Assembly: GCA_019775845.1 (NCBI GenBank) | Contig: JADQAV010000003.1 | Location: 1 to 64,000, forward strand | Source of the DNA: Myrmaecium sp. VS I D KN 1 | Lineage: Eukaryota; Ascomycota; Dothideomycetes; Valsariales; Valsariaceae | DNA: 64,000 nt | Direction of reading: 5' to 3' | Shown here: in pieces, positions 1 through 12,400 of the stretch | Numbering within the stretch: the stretch's first letter is position 1 | Layout of the letters: every line of letters begins with the position of its first letter | Translations under genes and position numbers: made by a program | Notes under the pieces: generated by a model | Databases searched by the model: none | What the model saw: the letters and a program-made list of their open reading frames with translations, nothing else | Told to the model about the DNA's origin: nothing

Positions 1-815
1 ATATAAGGGGCCTTAGTATACGTAATCTAAAAGATAAGGATATTAATTATATATAGGATTTTCTTTAAGTAAACTTTATAGTAATATATTACTAATTATT
101 AGTAAAACTTAGTACTATCTATATAAGTAGGTAAGTAGTTAATAAAAAAACGCGACTATTAAAGTAAAAGCCTCCTATCTAGAAGAGAAACCTCAGCTTA
201 AATACTTAATAAGAAGCTTTCGGAATACGGAAAATATATAGAGAATAATAAATAAGATAGCCTCTTCTCTTTATATTATAAATTTTTCCTAAATTTTAAT
301 AAATATTAAGGCGGTAATTTAGGTTTACTAGTTAATATATAGTTACGTTATTTTATTAACTACTTAGTAGGCTATTAATATTTCTTTTAGATAGGGATTA
401 TAGGATTAGGTTATAAGGAATAGTTTTCTAAAGTATAATTACCTCCCTAGCTTTCTATACCCGGACTTATACTTACTTACTAATATCTTCCTTAGATTCC
501 TATCCCTATTACTCTGTAATAGCGAAAAGATATTAAGTTAATTAATATACTAAGGCTTAGGAGTAGTTAATACGTTTTTTCTCTTTCTTCTTTAATAGGT
601 AAAAAACTCTATTTTATCTTTTCGAAAATAGATTTTATTAAATTCCTAGCCCTCTATTATATATAGGCTTAAATTTAGCGTATTTAGGCGTATAAATTTT
701 TTTTATTCTATTTTAAAACCTTGGTGTTCCTATACGCGAGTTAATATCTTTTACCTAAATAGAGTAGTACTATTTAAGGTTTAATCCCACGCGCGTGGTA
801 ATAATTTACAGTAGC
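1..815. repeat. A+T-rich RIP-mutated relic at window edge
   Basis: This block is strongly A+T-rich with stop codons in all frames. In the first 720 bases I find only one CpA (near 194) and one TpG (near 514), while C before T, C or G remains. That pattern is what fungal repeat-induced point mutation leaves, because RIP turns CpA into TpA on both strands. It implies a formerly repeated element that continues to the left of the window. No coding trace is left from which to name a family. The change back to normal composition falls near 790-840, next to the 12-nt palindrome CCACGCGCGTGG at 787-798. Confidence 0.8.
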
Positions 816-1053
816 TACTGTCTTAATATAAAGCGATGAATATAATCAATCCTAATTCATTAATTATATTCATGGAATGTATTGGCACCGACTATCCAGC
901 CATGACTAAAAGCGGAAGAATACCTGTACGCATAGCAATACCCATGCCCATGTCCCATCCAATCATCAACCATTCTATCCCTGCAAAGACCAATACCAAA
1001 CCCATCTTCAAGAATAAAAGAAAAAAAAAGAGAACCCTAACCAGTCTACCCTT

Positions 1054-1716
1054 CTACCACTGCCCCGGCGGCCGGTTGTTGTTATGCTTATTCTTATGCC
1101 GATCCTCCAACTTGCTCCCGAGGAAGGCGCCCGCGATCGCGCCGAGGAAGCCGTGTCCGCCGCCGACGTGCTGGCCGCCCAGATAGCCCGCGACGCCGCC
1201 CGCCGCCGCGCCCATCAGGCCGCGCTCGCCTTCCTGCGCCCCGCCCGGAGTGGGGGTGCCCGTCGCGGGGTCGTGGACTCCCGGGTGGGCCAGTGCGTGT
1301 GGGTTCGGGTTGTTGTTGTTGTAGGGCGAGGAAGGGTATGGTGAGTGCTGCTGGTCCCGCGCGGCTACGGCGTTGTTGGGATCGGCGTAGGCGGGGTTGA
1401 AGGCTTGGTGTTGTGGTTGTTGCTGATAGTAGTCGCCTTGCGGCGGCGGTGGTCCGCCGTATGGGGCTTGGTAGGCGCCCTGCTGGGGCTGGCCGTAGGG
1501 ATCGTGGGCCGGGTAGGGGGAGTAGCTTTGCTGCTGAGGAGGCTGTTGTTGTTGGTAGGGGTCGTAGTTCTGGTGCGGGGGAGGGGCGTAGGCGGGGTTG
1601 TAGCCGTTGTTCTGGTCGTAGCCCTGTGCGGGGGAGCCATAGGGCTGCTGGTGGGGTGGCTGTTGCTGTTGCTGGTGCTGGTTGGCGTTGTAGCCGTAGG
1701 GATCGTTGTACGACAT
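1054..1716 (-). CDS. Q/P/Y-rich glycine-zipper protein
   Basis: A 220-residue protein in one exon. The first ATG in frame is at 1716; the open frame runs upstream but has no ATG there. Residues 1-150 are a low-complexity Gln/Pro/Tyr/Asn tract with recurring Pro-Tyr motifs and Q runs, prion-like in composition. Residues 166-200 form a glycine-zipper segment (GLMGAAAGGVAGYLGG, then GFLGAIAGAFLGSKLED), like the glycine-zipper 2TM domain that packs two short helices. The C-terminus is short, basic and Asn-rich. Such fungal proteins are common but have no firm function; membrane association or self-assembly is an inference from composition. It is transcribed away from the membrane-protein gene at 3539. 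Confidence 0.85.
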   Translation of the reverse strand: MSYNDPYGYNANQHQQQQQPPHQQPYGSPAQGYDQNNGYNPAYAPPPHQNYDPYQQQQPPQQQSYSPYPAHDPYGQPQQGAYQAPYGGPPPPQGDYYQQQPQHQAFNPAYADPNNAVAARDQQHSPYPSSPYNNNNPNPHALAHPGVHDPATGTPTPGGAQEGERGLMGAAAGGVAGYLGGQHVGGGHGFLGAIAGAFLGSKLEDRHKNKHNNNRPPGQW

Positions 1717-3538
1717 GATGATGGATTTGACAATGGGTGTTTTTTGTCGATGAGAGGGGGGATGAGGAGGAGGAGATTGCAGTTTTGAAGGAGTCGTCAG
1801 CTCGGGAGAGCTCGGCTGGCGTAGGTATTTCCTGCGGTCGAAGTTCACGTAATGCGGACGCTAAGTTTACGTGACGACGTGTGTGGCGAACGGAAGGTGT
1901 ATGTAAAGTGTCCGTCTATGGAGGTGATGATGATGGTCTAGTTTGGAGAAATGACTGAGAGCGCAGTAGTTATATAAATGCGTAGTGAAGGATAACAGTT
2001 GTCCTCATTGGATTTACATATTTATATGCGCCTCCGTCACTCGTTGCCGTCACCTTCTAACCTTTACCTACCCGCCAGACGTAGTCCCAAGGTGGTACGG
2101 TACACAGCCACCGGAGATAAGTATGTAGCGAAGCCGCCCCCAACGGCCAGCGTCCCGGCGCACTTCGGCACGAGATCGGTCAGCAGCCAGCCAGCTCAGT
2201 GCTTCCCATCGAGAGGCACCTTACATCGTTACGGCGGATGCGAGGGATGCGAGGGATGAATCCTTCGGCGGACCTCAATCCTCTCAAAAACGGCAGACGG
2301 AGGAACATGAGGGAGAGGGGTTTGCGCCTGACTGCCTGGCGTCGGAACCACGATGCTTTTTCGTTAGGTCTCTTGCTGTACAGCCTCGCAGCCTAAGCCT
2401 CGCTGCTCAGCTACGACCGCCACGATCGCCATTCCTGTCCGTCCCACCCCAACCAGCCAACCGCCGCATCAACCGACCATCACGGGTGTGCGACGTGCGT
2501 GATTGTCCCCGCGGAGTTTCGGAGCGTTCGTTGCGAGACAGCCTTCGTTACCCGCCGGTCGCAGGATGAAGTGCGCTGCTGCGGAGGCAGGAGTACGGAT
2601 ACAAGGCCAGCCTCAAAGGGCAGCCTCAAAGGGCAGCCTCAACCACGGCCGATACGCGCTCGTCGCGTGGTCGTTTTGCTCTCCGCTCTGACGGCCGCCG
2701 ATCGGAGCACCTTGATCTCCTTTACCTCACGAATCATAAGCTCGTCCGGCCGGCCTGCTTTTCTTGCGGAGCAGGTGGATGCGAGTGCTGTGTGATCCAC
2801 GTTGGGGATTTACCTTCCCCTCCCCCCTCACTGCGACCGTCCTGAGACATCACCGCGTTTGAGCCGTTGCACCTCCAACACCCTGCGCTGTCACTCACGC
2901 CGTCACTCACGCCTCCTGGCTCTGGCAGCACCCATTGGCCATGCTGAGGCCTCCCGTTTGACGGCGGAGCTGCTTCCCCACAATCCAGCCTCCTCTGACA
3001 CTTCGCTTCCGGTTCAAGTTATCTGATTCACGATCCTCCCGCCGCCATCCCAGGCTCGCCTGTTCCATGTCGCTATCTGAACCGCTTCTCGAGCCGTAAC
3101 CTCCAGCGCTGCCTCCATGGCTCGAGTTCGACCAGTCGGCACGCTGGCGGCCCCTCTTCCAAACTCGACCATGCTCCAGGTCATCCCTTCGGACCCCGTC
3201 ACGCTCTTCGTGCCAGCCTGATCTTCCTCGCTGACAAGCTTTCGCCGAGCGAAACTTTTCTACATTCCATCACACCTCTTTCTCCGTCCACCTTTGTAAT
3301 CTCTCTTCTCTCCTCCAGCAGCCGGTCTGCCTGATTGTGGCTCACTCGCCTCCCACCTTCGTTTGTCCTTGTTCTTCTCTTTACCATTTCGGTTCCTGCC
3401 CGGCGCAGAATCACACCTCAATTTACTGCGCAGGGACTGCCAGGAATTGAATATATTCGATGGATCGCTCAGGCAGTGCCTAGAACGTCTGAAATCGTAT
3501 TGGTCGCCTTACTCGCGCTGAAGAAGTACACAGTCATA
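1717..3538. other. Divergent intergenic region
   Basis: This is the shared upstream region of the glycine-zipper gene (-) and the membrane-protein gene (+). No open frame in it looks coding. A 13-nt unit (CAGCCTCAAAGGG) occurs in tandem at 2608-2633, followed by a partial third copy. The last 250 nt before 3539 are CT-rich, as is usual for leaders in these fungi. Confidence 0.6.
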
Positions 3539-5145
3539 ATGCTCCTCGCCGCTCGTCGTGGGACACCTTCAAAAACACTATTCCTCACAGAAAGCATCAT
3601 CCGACGCAACCCGACACCTACCGACACGCCTAGCATGTCCAGCATCCCGGGCTCTGCAGACAGCGACGACGATGGCTCCTCGCAAGACAGATGTCTGACC
3701 ACGACTGTAGTAACAAAGACAATTGGTAGTGGCTCAACGGCGACGGAAGTCGTGCAAACAATAGTGCTTGAGGCCAAGGCCACCCAAGATGCAGATGGTT
3801 CAAAGAACTCTAATTCCGAAGTTCCTACTTCGACCGTAAGCACGATGCGAGCCTTTCCCTTGATCGAGGCTGACCACACAGGTCTGGGTCACTGTCACCA
3901 CCGGTCTGACCCAGCAAGCGACCCAGACCTCCGGATCGAGCATGACGGACAGTGATGATCCTCCATGGGATCCTGCGCCAATGCATCACCATCACAAGGG
4001 GATATCGGAAGGCACCGAGCATCTGCTTATTGCCGGGGGATCCATCGGTAGGCTCTTTCATGATCACGACCAAGGCTATGCTAACGTGTCCAGGCGCAAC
4101 CCTCATTCTTGTCTTAATCGTGTTTGGTCTGTACATCATGCGGAAAAAGAACGTGACGATCCGCGACGTCTTCCGCAAGTTACGGCACCCTCACAGCCGC
4201 TCCCCCTTTGACGTCCCTCGTTCCGAGATGGCCAACTCCGGCGCAAACTTCACCACCAGTGCAGTGGCCTGGCGTCAAAGCGAGCCTCTCGGCCGCTCGA
4301 TGCAGAGCCTCCCTGAAGTCCCGCCTCCGGCCCTCCAGCGTGACAACAGCAACCGCAGCGCCGCCAGCGCCCGCTCACTCCGCCGCAATAACTCCTTCGC
4401 CATCGGCCTGCCCCGCAACCCCTCCACTACCCGGCGCAACCGCGACCTTACCGCCAGCTCCTTCTATTCCGACGGCAACACCGAGCCCGACCCGGTCACC
4501 GTTCCGCCGCCTCTCCATCCTGCCCACCACCACGCTCCCTCTACCGCTCCATCCTCCCCTGTCCTACCTCTCCAAGTCAACCGCAACTCCGTTTCCACCC
4601 GCACAACGGACGAACCTCCCCTACCACCCCCGCCACCATTAGCCGCCGCCGCCGCCGCAAGCAACAACCCCCGCCTTCGCTCCGCCCGACGCTCCACCAA
4701 CCCGCCTACCTTTCAAGAATTCCTGGCCCGCCGAACCTCCGCCGCCATGGGGCCTCCGCAGCCCGGCTACACCGGTGGGTTCGGCACCCCACGCATCAGC
4801 CGCTTCAGCTGGACCAACAGCCAAGCGCCGCAGACGCCACGGGTGGAAGGGGGGCAGCTCATCCTGTCTTCTCAGCAAGGACCTCAACGAGACAGCCTCG
4901 CCTCCGCCTCCGCCAGCCGTCGCAGTCGCAGTCGCACCAGCCGCACCAGCAGCGCGTACACGCTCCCCCGCTTCCGCACCGTCGAGAGCTGGGTGAGCTA
5001 CCAGGCGGGCCGGCTGCGGAACGCGGTCGCCAGCACCGCCGGCGGCACCGCCAGCGCCGCGGGATACACGGATCTCGAAGACGGCGCCGTCGATGCCTTC
5101 GAAGAGAAGGCCGAGAAGAACGGCGGCAGAGGAGGAGATGGCGGT

Positions 5146-5176
<31 letters not shown>

Positions 5177-5352
5177 TCTCAGCGCATCACGCGCGCATGG
5201 CTTCGGCGGCGACGAGCTCGGGGACGCACACGCCTGCTGTGTTTCGGGTGCATCCGGGGGAGCGTGTGGTGATGCCACGGATGCCGGGGACGGTGGAGAC
5301 GGGCGCGGGAGTGGTGGGGATGGGCAGGGAGAGGGGGGTTGTGATGGGGTAG
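3539..5352 (+). CDS. Single-pass membrane protein with disordered tail
   Basis: Three exons, 3539-3835, 3882-4047 and 4094-5352, give 573 residues. Both introns (46 nt each) have GTA.. donors, CTGAC/CTAAC branch sites and CAG acceptors, and splicing joins the frames exactly. Residues 1-154 are Ser/Thr-rich with repeated TTTVV/TVTTG stretches, a likely O-glycosylated ectodomain. Residues about 155-173 (GATLILVLIVFGLYIM, then RKK) are one transmembrane helix with the positive side inward. The remaining 400 residues are disordered, with poly-Pro, poly-Ala and poly-Gly runs and Arg/Ser patches. The layout recalls fungal Mid2/SKG6-like wall-stress or polarity proteins, but I see no diagnostic domain. 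No signal peptide follows the first ATG; the frame extends upstream with a hydrophobic stretch but has no ATG there. Its 3' end faces IBA57, 320 bp away. Confidence 0.8.
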
Positions 5353-5672
5353 TGTTGCGTGGGAGTAGGGAGAGGGGGATGTGCATCCTCTTTCTCTGTT
5401 CCTCTGCGAGTGAGTGAGTAAGAGAGTGTAGCTATGTACAGTATGACGGGGTAGGAAATGACGTCCGCTTTGATCGTCGTGATGAGCTGGTTCTTTTCTT
5501 GACGCCAAGATCGAGGGTAAGGGGATACAAGGTGATATGGCACTGTGCTGTACATATAGTGCATTCATGCTGCGTTACATAATGTTCTATACGATACTGA
5601 ATATACACAAAACTGCGGAACAGGAAGGGCGTGATCGTAACCGCCGTGTAGCTTCTATCGTATCCATTCACC
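5353..5672. other. Convergent 3' spacer
   Basis: A 320-bp region between the 3' ends of the membrane-protein gene and IBA57. It has no gene and presumably holds both polyadenylation regions. Confidence 0.6.
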
Positions 5673-7061
5673 TCACCAGGGCTTCCCCTCCCCACTCCAC
5701 TCCCCCGGCTCCTCCTGCTCAGCTTGCTCGGCCTCCGTCTCCCCCTCCGCTTCCCCCGCACGATCCATCCTCGCCCTCCCCCGCTCCGCCTCCAGCTCCA
5801 GCCAGCGCTCCTCGTGCCACGGCGGGGTGAAAATGTCAATCCCGACCTTGCATTGCTCTCCTCCCTCAACCGCCGCCTCCACTCCACCTTCGTCACCATC
5901 CCCACCCTTTTCCTTCTCCACGCCTTCTTGCCACACAACCTCGAGCCCTGTCCCGCCCTCCCGCGCCTTCCGCACCACATCCAGCCGCGCGAGCACCAGT
6001 CCCCGATCGCCCATGCCCGCGAGCCACTTCCCCGGCGCGCGGGGCCGGGGTGTCCTTGCTGCGCCCTCCGCCTGTTCCCGCGCCATATGCGTCACTGCCG
6101 CACCGGACGGGATGGCTGCCGCATCCACATCCACTTCCATGCCCGCATCGCCGGCCCCACTATCATTGTCAAGGCTACCACGGCCGTCCCGCCCGGCGAG
6201 GACGGCGGGAAGGATGCGCTTGCGCACGACGCCGGTGTGGCGCGTGCGGATGGTGAGCTCCTGGCCGACGTAGCAGCCCTTGCGGAAGTGGATCGCGCGC
6301 ATGAGGTCCATGTTGGACTCGAGCGGGAGGGCGGCGGCAGGTGGGAGCTCGACGGGGCCTTCGGGGATCCCGTGGGCGTATCGGCGGACGTGGTAGGCGG
6401 AGGCGGGAAGGAGGGGGAGTGGGAGCGATGGGGTGTTGGACGAGGGAGGCAGAAGGAGGCGCTGGCCGAAGTGCGGGGTGCGTGGGTCGAGGGTGCTGAG
6501 GTGTGTGGTTGCTATTGTTGGAAGCTCGGTGGAGGATGCATCGTCATCCCAGCCGGCGTAGAGGGACCATTCTTCCGGCTCCACGAGGCGAAGCTGTAGG
6601 CGTGAGCGGAGCTTGTGCCGGCGCAAGTGGGCGTAGATGGGGGAAAGGAGGCGGTGGTCGACTTCAATGAGGCAGGACCAGTCCGTCGCGGTCGGGTTTG
6701 TGTGTCCCAGCCAGTCGGTGTAAGGCTTGAAGCCCGCGGTGGGGTAGATGAAGGTGTCGGCGAGGACGCGGCCTTGGGCGTTGAGGAAGGCGGCGTAGGT
6801 CGGGGCGGTGGTGGACTCGTCAATCGCCTGGGTGATCAGGCCATTGAGGAAGCGTGGGGCATCTGGGCCGGAGAGGGAGATGAGACGGCGGTGCGGGAGG
6901 GGTGCGAGCCCGTTCACGGCCAAGGGAGAGGTTGTGGTGGTTGCGGAGGAGAGGTTGCGCCGCGGGGAGCCGGCGGGGCGCAGGGAGGAGCGACTGCGAG
7001 TGAGACAGCGCAGGCATATGAAGGGCGTCGACAATGGCGACGGTCGCGCGCCGCTCAGCAT
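5673..7061 (-). CDS. IBA57/CAF17 mitochondrial Fe-S assembly factor
   Basis: A 462-residue protein in one exon, starting at the ATG at 7061. It belongs to the folate-binding YgfZ/aminomethyltransferase-like family. In mitochondria IBA57 works with ISA1/ISA2 to mature [4Fe-4S] proteins such as aconitase and the radical-SAM enzymes. The first 45 residues are Arg/Ser-rich without acidic residues, as expected of a matrix presequence. Residues 57-110 carry the family's N-terminal fold (LISLSGPDAPRFLNGLIT..., AAFLNAQGRVLADTFIY). The signature KGCYVGQE lies at 261-268, followed by IRTRHTGVVRKR. The C-terminal third is longer than in yeast, with acidic low-complexity insertions, and ends in a Glu-rich tail. 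Several long open frames on the opposite strand here are shadows. Confidence 0.95.
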   Translation of the reverse strand: MLSGARPSPLSTPFICLRCLTRSRSSLRPAGSPRRNLSSATTTTSPLAVNGLAPLPHRRLISLSGPDAPRFLNGLITQAIDESTTAPTYAAFLNAQGRVLADTFIYPTAGFKPYTDWLGHTNPTATDWSCLIEVDHRLLSPIYAHLRRHKLRSRLQLRLVEPEEWSLYAGWDDDASSTELPTIATTHLSTLDPRTPHFGQRLLLPPSSNTPSLPLPLLPASAYHVRRYAHGIPEGPVELPPAAALPLESNMDLMRAIHFRKGCYVGQELTIRTRHTGVVRKRILPAVLAGRDGRGSLDNDSGAGDAGMEVDVDAAAIPSGAAVTHMAREQAEGAARTPRPRAPGKWLAGMGDRGLVLARLDVVRKAREGGTGLEVVWQEGVEKEKGGDGDEGGVEAAVEGGEQCKVGIDIFTPPWHEERWLELEAERGRARMDRAGEAEGETEAEQAEQEEPGEWSGEGKPW

Positions 7062-9499
7062 CGTGGATGTTGGATCTTGTGGTGGTTTTGGTGTTGAGGT
7101 GAGGAGGTAATGGGGTGGTTGTCATTGGATGGGGAATGAATTCGTCGGGATCGTCATAGCTTCGGTGGTTCACCCGACGAGTTGCCGACCAGCTTACTTA
7201 GCCGCGCCGGACAAGGCTGGGGATGCGTGAACTTCATCTCAATCTGGGAAGGAGATGGATGTACTTCTCTTATATGAAGAATGACTACTCTTTTGTTGAG
7301 AGGACATCTCTTACCTCTTGTCAAGCAGCTCGACGATGGTATATGGCATTCGGTATGACAACTGCATAAGCTGCTGAGAAAACCCATCCTTGCCAGGTGA
7401 GAGGTGAACTGCTATATTGGGCTTTCAAAATAGTATGCAGCCTGAACGAGTGTTTCATTCGAGCTATAAGGGATCTAATCGACGTCCTTGATCCAGCGCT
7501 TAGGTTCTCACGCCCATCATGCTCTCTCCAACCTGCTTGGCCTCATTGACATGAACGTTTGCTCAAGGTACGATCCCCAATCAGACCCGACATACCTAGC
7601 AACCTCTACATACGTGGACGGGTCTATTTTCGACCGAACCATCCCAGGCGGAAGAGTTCCACGTGCACGCACCCTCACAGAGAGTTGCTTCTTTCCTGGT
7701 GCGGTCTTCACTAAGACAAGGATTGGAGTGGACTGGGGAACCGCTCGCTTGAAAAAGGTTACAGGTCATTGGAATTAGAGACAAGCGGGGTTCTTGGGTT
7801 TTTCTCCTTCCTGTTCTCCACGTTGATGCGGGCAGGGACGTTGCTCTCCGTTTCTACTGCACGTACTACGTAAGTACGTAGAGCAACGACCGGCCGTCAA
7901 CGAAGACAAAAGGACCTTTGCGATCCGCATCAGGTCCTGTACGGGTCAAATGAATATACTGAGGGAGAGATGAGATAGCTTGACGCAGTTGGAGTAAGTT
8001 GATATGGTTTGGTTCAATGGGTGCCTTCATAACCTATCAAAGGTTGGTAGTGACAGAGGATGTTGGTGGCATACGACAGCGAGCTGATATGGCCGCCTTG
8101 GGGCATTGACTAGTGAGGCGAATATGATTGTGTATCCTTTCGTCTACGCCGTCACTGCTGATTCCTCCAAGGATAGATCCCGCCATTGCATACCGAGAGA
8201 TTGACGTGGAGTAGTGTATACCGTATTGTACATGCGCAAGCAATAACGAATGGCAGCACACCCGATCCTAAGTAAGGCGAGAACCAATGTTACACGTGGA
8301 AAAGTACGCTCCGTCAGCCAAATGAGTACATATGTATGCATATGTATGTATAGACACGAAGAGCCCCACCGTCCATTGGGATGCATGTAGAAGGAGAAGA
8401 CGGGAAAGGGAGATGGTTACGCATTTCGAGGGGATACGACAGTCTGTAGATACAGTGCTGTATGTATGTAGGGATTACGAGGTGGGAGGAGAGGCGGGGA
8501 TAGCCGGGCGATGCGGTGCTTCACGTATTGGATGCATGCAGTGTGCCCTCGGCGGGATGCGGTGTCCACCTGCATGGCTGGCAAGGCGTGGGCAGCGATT
8601 TGTTCGCATCGTTAGCGGCCATGGATGACGATGCCCTGGCAGCATGCGGCATCGGGTGTGGTGACTCGACCGAGCAAAGGACATAGTGAGTGAGGGAGAA
8701 GGGAGTTGATATCGATGGCGGCTGTCCGGTAGGACAATTTTCATGTCGTTGGAGTTGGAGGAGGAGGAGGAGCAGGAGGAGGCACATGGGATTGGGAAAG
8801 GGCACGGGAGTTCGTCACCGTAGCGCGTCTGTCGTTCTTGGGCAGCGGCGCGGGTTTTCGTTCTCTGGCCGCGCTAAATCCCGGTAGCGCCAGGCACAAC
8901 GACCCGCCGGTCGGCCCTGATCGCTGTGCTGGTGCCCGCTAGAGAGGGTGAGAGGGTAGAATTGTATGTATTCATGTATGGGCAGGTTGTGTTGAACGCG
9001 CGCACGTCGGAGCTAAGACAAACCGTCTCCCCCCCTCTTCCTCTCCCACATCTCGGCTTTCTCTGACTTCACGTCTCCACTCTGCTGTACTCCCGTCCCC
9101 AGCTGGGACGCTCCATCGCTCGCTCGCTCGCTCGATCGCTCTTCCCTTCCTGCTCCGTCGGCTATCACTGTCACTTCTTCGCCATCTTCTCGTTGTCGTT
9201 CCTCTTCTTCCTCTCCATCCGCTCCTTTCCATCCTCACCGTTCGCTCGCTCGTTCGTTCGTTCATTCACCACCACCACGCGCCCGAGAACCCGCTCCTCC
9301 GCACCTCCATGGTTCCCAGCCGGGCCATGCCTGATCGCCGCCGAGGCGTCTGAAAAGCCCTGCCCCTGACCCCCCTCCCACAAGAGCACGGCCCGCACCA
9401 GTTGCCCTCCTGCTCCAGAGGACGAACCATCCGCCGTGCCCACTCCCCGTTCGCGATCCCCATCCATCCTCTCCCAGAGGCCGAGCGCATCGGGTCGCC
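7062..9499. other. Divergent intergenic region, 2.4 kb
   Basis: This lies upstream of IBA57 (-) and the ADF-H/PH gene (+). No convincing coding sequence is present. It contains tetranucleotide runs (CGCT-type at about 9118-9140, GTTC-type at about 9238-9266). A small upstream ORF of 14 codons (9309-9353) would lie in the leader of the + gene if transcription starts before 9300. Confidence 0.6.
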
Positions 9500-12400
9500 A
9501 TGTCTCTGAACGGTCTCGACGACCCCGCCGTCGCTGAAGCGTACCAGTCTGCCCTGTCTGAGGCAGGAGGCTGGTGAGTTGCTGTCCCGCTTGCACACCC
9601 GGGAACCCCAGATATACTTGAAGAATTGGCCAGTCGCTAACGTCGAAACCACTCGACCAGGTTCCTGCTCAAGTACGCCTCTAGAGACGCGGTCGAGATA
9701 TTCAAGCGCGGCACCGGCGGCCTCGCTGAAGCCCGCGCCGCCGTAGCCGAGTACGACGAGCAGTCCCCGCTGTATGGCTTCCTGCTCTACCGCCGGCGGA
9801 AGGTCATCATCAAGTACATACCGGAGGGGACGTCACGGTTACTACAAGGTGCGCCAGTCTTTCGCCCATGGTGACGCTGTTGCTGACTCGGCCCTCGTAC
9901 AGCGCGCGTGACGGTGCACTTCCAGAGTATCGCGGAGAAGTTCTCTCCCCACGATTCCATATTTAGCATCACTTCGTCCAAAGACCTGAATGACCATGCC
10001 GTCTCTTCGGCATGCTCCCTCCACACCGCTGCGGCTTCTACATGCTCATCGAGCGACTCGACACGACGCGCAAAATTAGACGAAATCACAGAAGATGCGG
10101 AGGAAGGGCCGGAAGCGCCCGCCGGCGATACAACTTCCTTATCCGACTCCCATAGCCAGACCCATGATGCTGCGAAGGAAACCACCGCCGACCGTCCATC
10201 AACACCAAAGACCGGCAGTCCTTCGGTCCACACGGCAGACAGCATCCGAAGCCCCCAGTCGCACTACGCTCCTTCAGTTGCATCACTCAAAAACTACGAA
10301 CATCTTCTTTACCCCAGCGACGACCGACGCATGTCGTCTCAAACCGTCGACCGGCCGGAGATATCAGAGCTGTATGCCTACGGCTATGTTGGCTACAAAC
10401 CCAAGGTCAAGCTAGGACCACGACCACGTCCCTCGATCGACAGCACAAAGCGCCCACACACGTCTGGAAATGGAGCAGCCACTCCAGCACGTGCGGCTCT
10501 TCCTCCCGGCATGCGGGCCGCGCAGCGGAAGCCAGCGGATGCAGCCTCACGTCCCAAATCGCGCGAAACGACCGCCATCCCCAGCATCGCCGTCCCACCA
10601 CCGACGCCGTCCGCGCCGCAGACACCCGAAATCACCGTGAAGACGACGAGCCCGACCAGTGTCAAATCGCTATCCAAACCGGCCAGCAAGAAGCCGGAGA
10701 TCACGCCGGAGAAGAGGAGGCTGATGAAGGCATTGGAGCTGAGGAAGAAGCAGATGGAGGCTGCGAAGAACAAGGAGTCCGGGGCTGCAGAGGATACGGG
10801 GGAAACGAGCAGTAATAAGGGGAAGGGGAGGGAGGCTGTCGAGAACGTGCCGCGGGACGATCCCGAACCCGCCGAATCCAATCCGGATCAGGCAGACGAG
10901 CCGCCGGGTACGCCGAGTGTGGACCCTTTGGTGGACCACGCGTCCGAAATGGGAGATCCGCAGTACACCATGACCACCTCCTCACCGACATCTGCGAAGC
11001 TGTTGTCGGACGTTTCAACACCCCCTTCGTCGATATCCGGACGCGAGGAGGATGTCGACATGCTTCATTCGGAAAAGGGGTTCGATCTGCACCAGGTTGC
11101 AGCGGAGCCCGATCGCATCCCGGCGGTCCAGGTGCAGCGAGAATCGATCCAAAGCTCGGTCACAGTGGTTCCTGACCTGGATTCCTGTCGGCTGGTCGTG
11201 GAAGCAGCTGCCGATGAAGGAGGCTCGGTCGCTAGCGAGGAAGCGGCCGTCGTAGATAGAACGTCCAAACGGCTTTCGGCCTCGTCGAAACGTGTTTCAG
11301 AGCTCGTTTCGGAGGGATCTGCCCCTTCTGAGTCGGGCGCACAGTCCAAGCGCAATTCAAGAGAAAAGAGGCGCGCGCCCGTCGAGCCAATCCGGATCGA
11401 CATTAGCGGTGAGAATTCGGACGCCGACTACCTCTCCGACGATTCATTCATGGAGGAGCTGCAGAGTGCCACCGTCGAGGAGGCTAAGCCTATCTCCGTC
11501 TCCAAGTCTCCTGTCGCCTCCTTCTTTCCCCGGCAATCGACAATTCAACGGTCGCCCACCGGTTCCCCTAAACTCGATAGGTCTGCCTCCATCAAGCGGA
11601 CCTCTACCCTCCCCCTTCCTCCCTCACCGGGACTCCTCACGGGCGACGCCAACGCTTCGTGGCCCAGACGTTCGTTTTCGGGACCTTTGGATGACAGCGC
11701 CGAGAAGAAAATCGCCATGTCGAAGAAGAACGTCTCTTCTGGCATCTCCGCGCGCATCAAGGCGCTTGCCGAGAAGTCCAATCGCGAATCCACCCTTTCC
11801 CTAAATCCACCCGTTATCACGGGTGACCCTGTCGCTCGGCGCAAGTCTACCTTGCGCACCACCCCACCTTCCGAATCGACGTCACCCAAATCCAAGCACA
11901 CCAAGAGATGGAGTCGAGGTTCCGTCCTGTCTTTCTCTGGCCCACCAATGGAGCCGACGGTGCCAGCCGTGCCGACGGTGCCAGAGCCGAGCAAACCCAT
12001 CCAGTCATCGCCTGCAGAACATCCTGACACGGTCTACAGCGTGCGTCAAGATGGCAAGCGCGAGTCTCTTTCCGTCACGGCTCAAGTTGCGCAAGATCCC
12101 CACGCGGAGAAGAATGACTCGGCCGTGTCGACGGACAGCAAATCCCAGGACTTCCACCGGGGCTCACTACTTATCGACCCTCAGCAGTCCGCCAGCCCGG
12201 CCGACTCCTCGTCGAAGGTCGATCTTCCCACCCCCTCCCCAGGTTCATCGATCCCGCCTTCCCGCGATTCATCCGGCCCTGCTCATCCGCGATCGTCAAC
12301 CGAGAGCACCTGGCGATCCTTCGGGCGCCGTCTCAGCGAGGCCAAGTCTCCGCCAAACTCGTCCGGCGGTCGGAGCATGTCCACCAGCAGCATGGGCAGT

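Noticed and set aside
3335-3538. Upstream extension of the membrane-protein frame with a signal-like hydrophobic start
   Set aside because: The frame begins at TTG, not ATG, and no ATG lies between it and 3539.
5724-6599. 291-codon frame opposite IBA57
   Set aside because: Antisense shadow of a well-supported gene.
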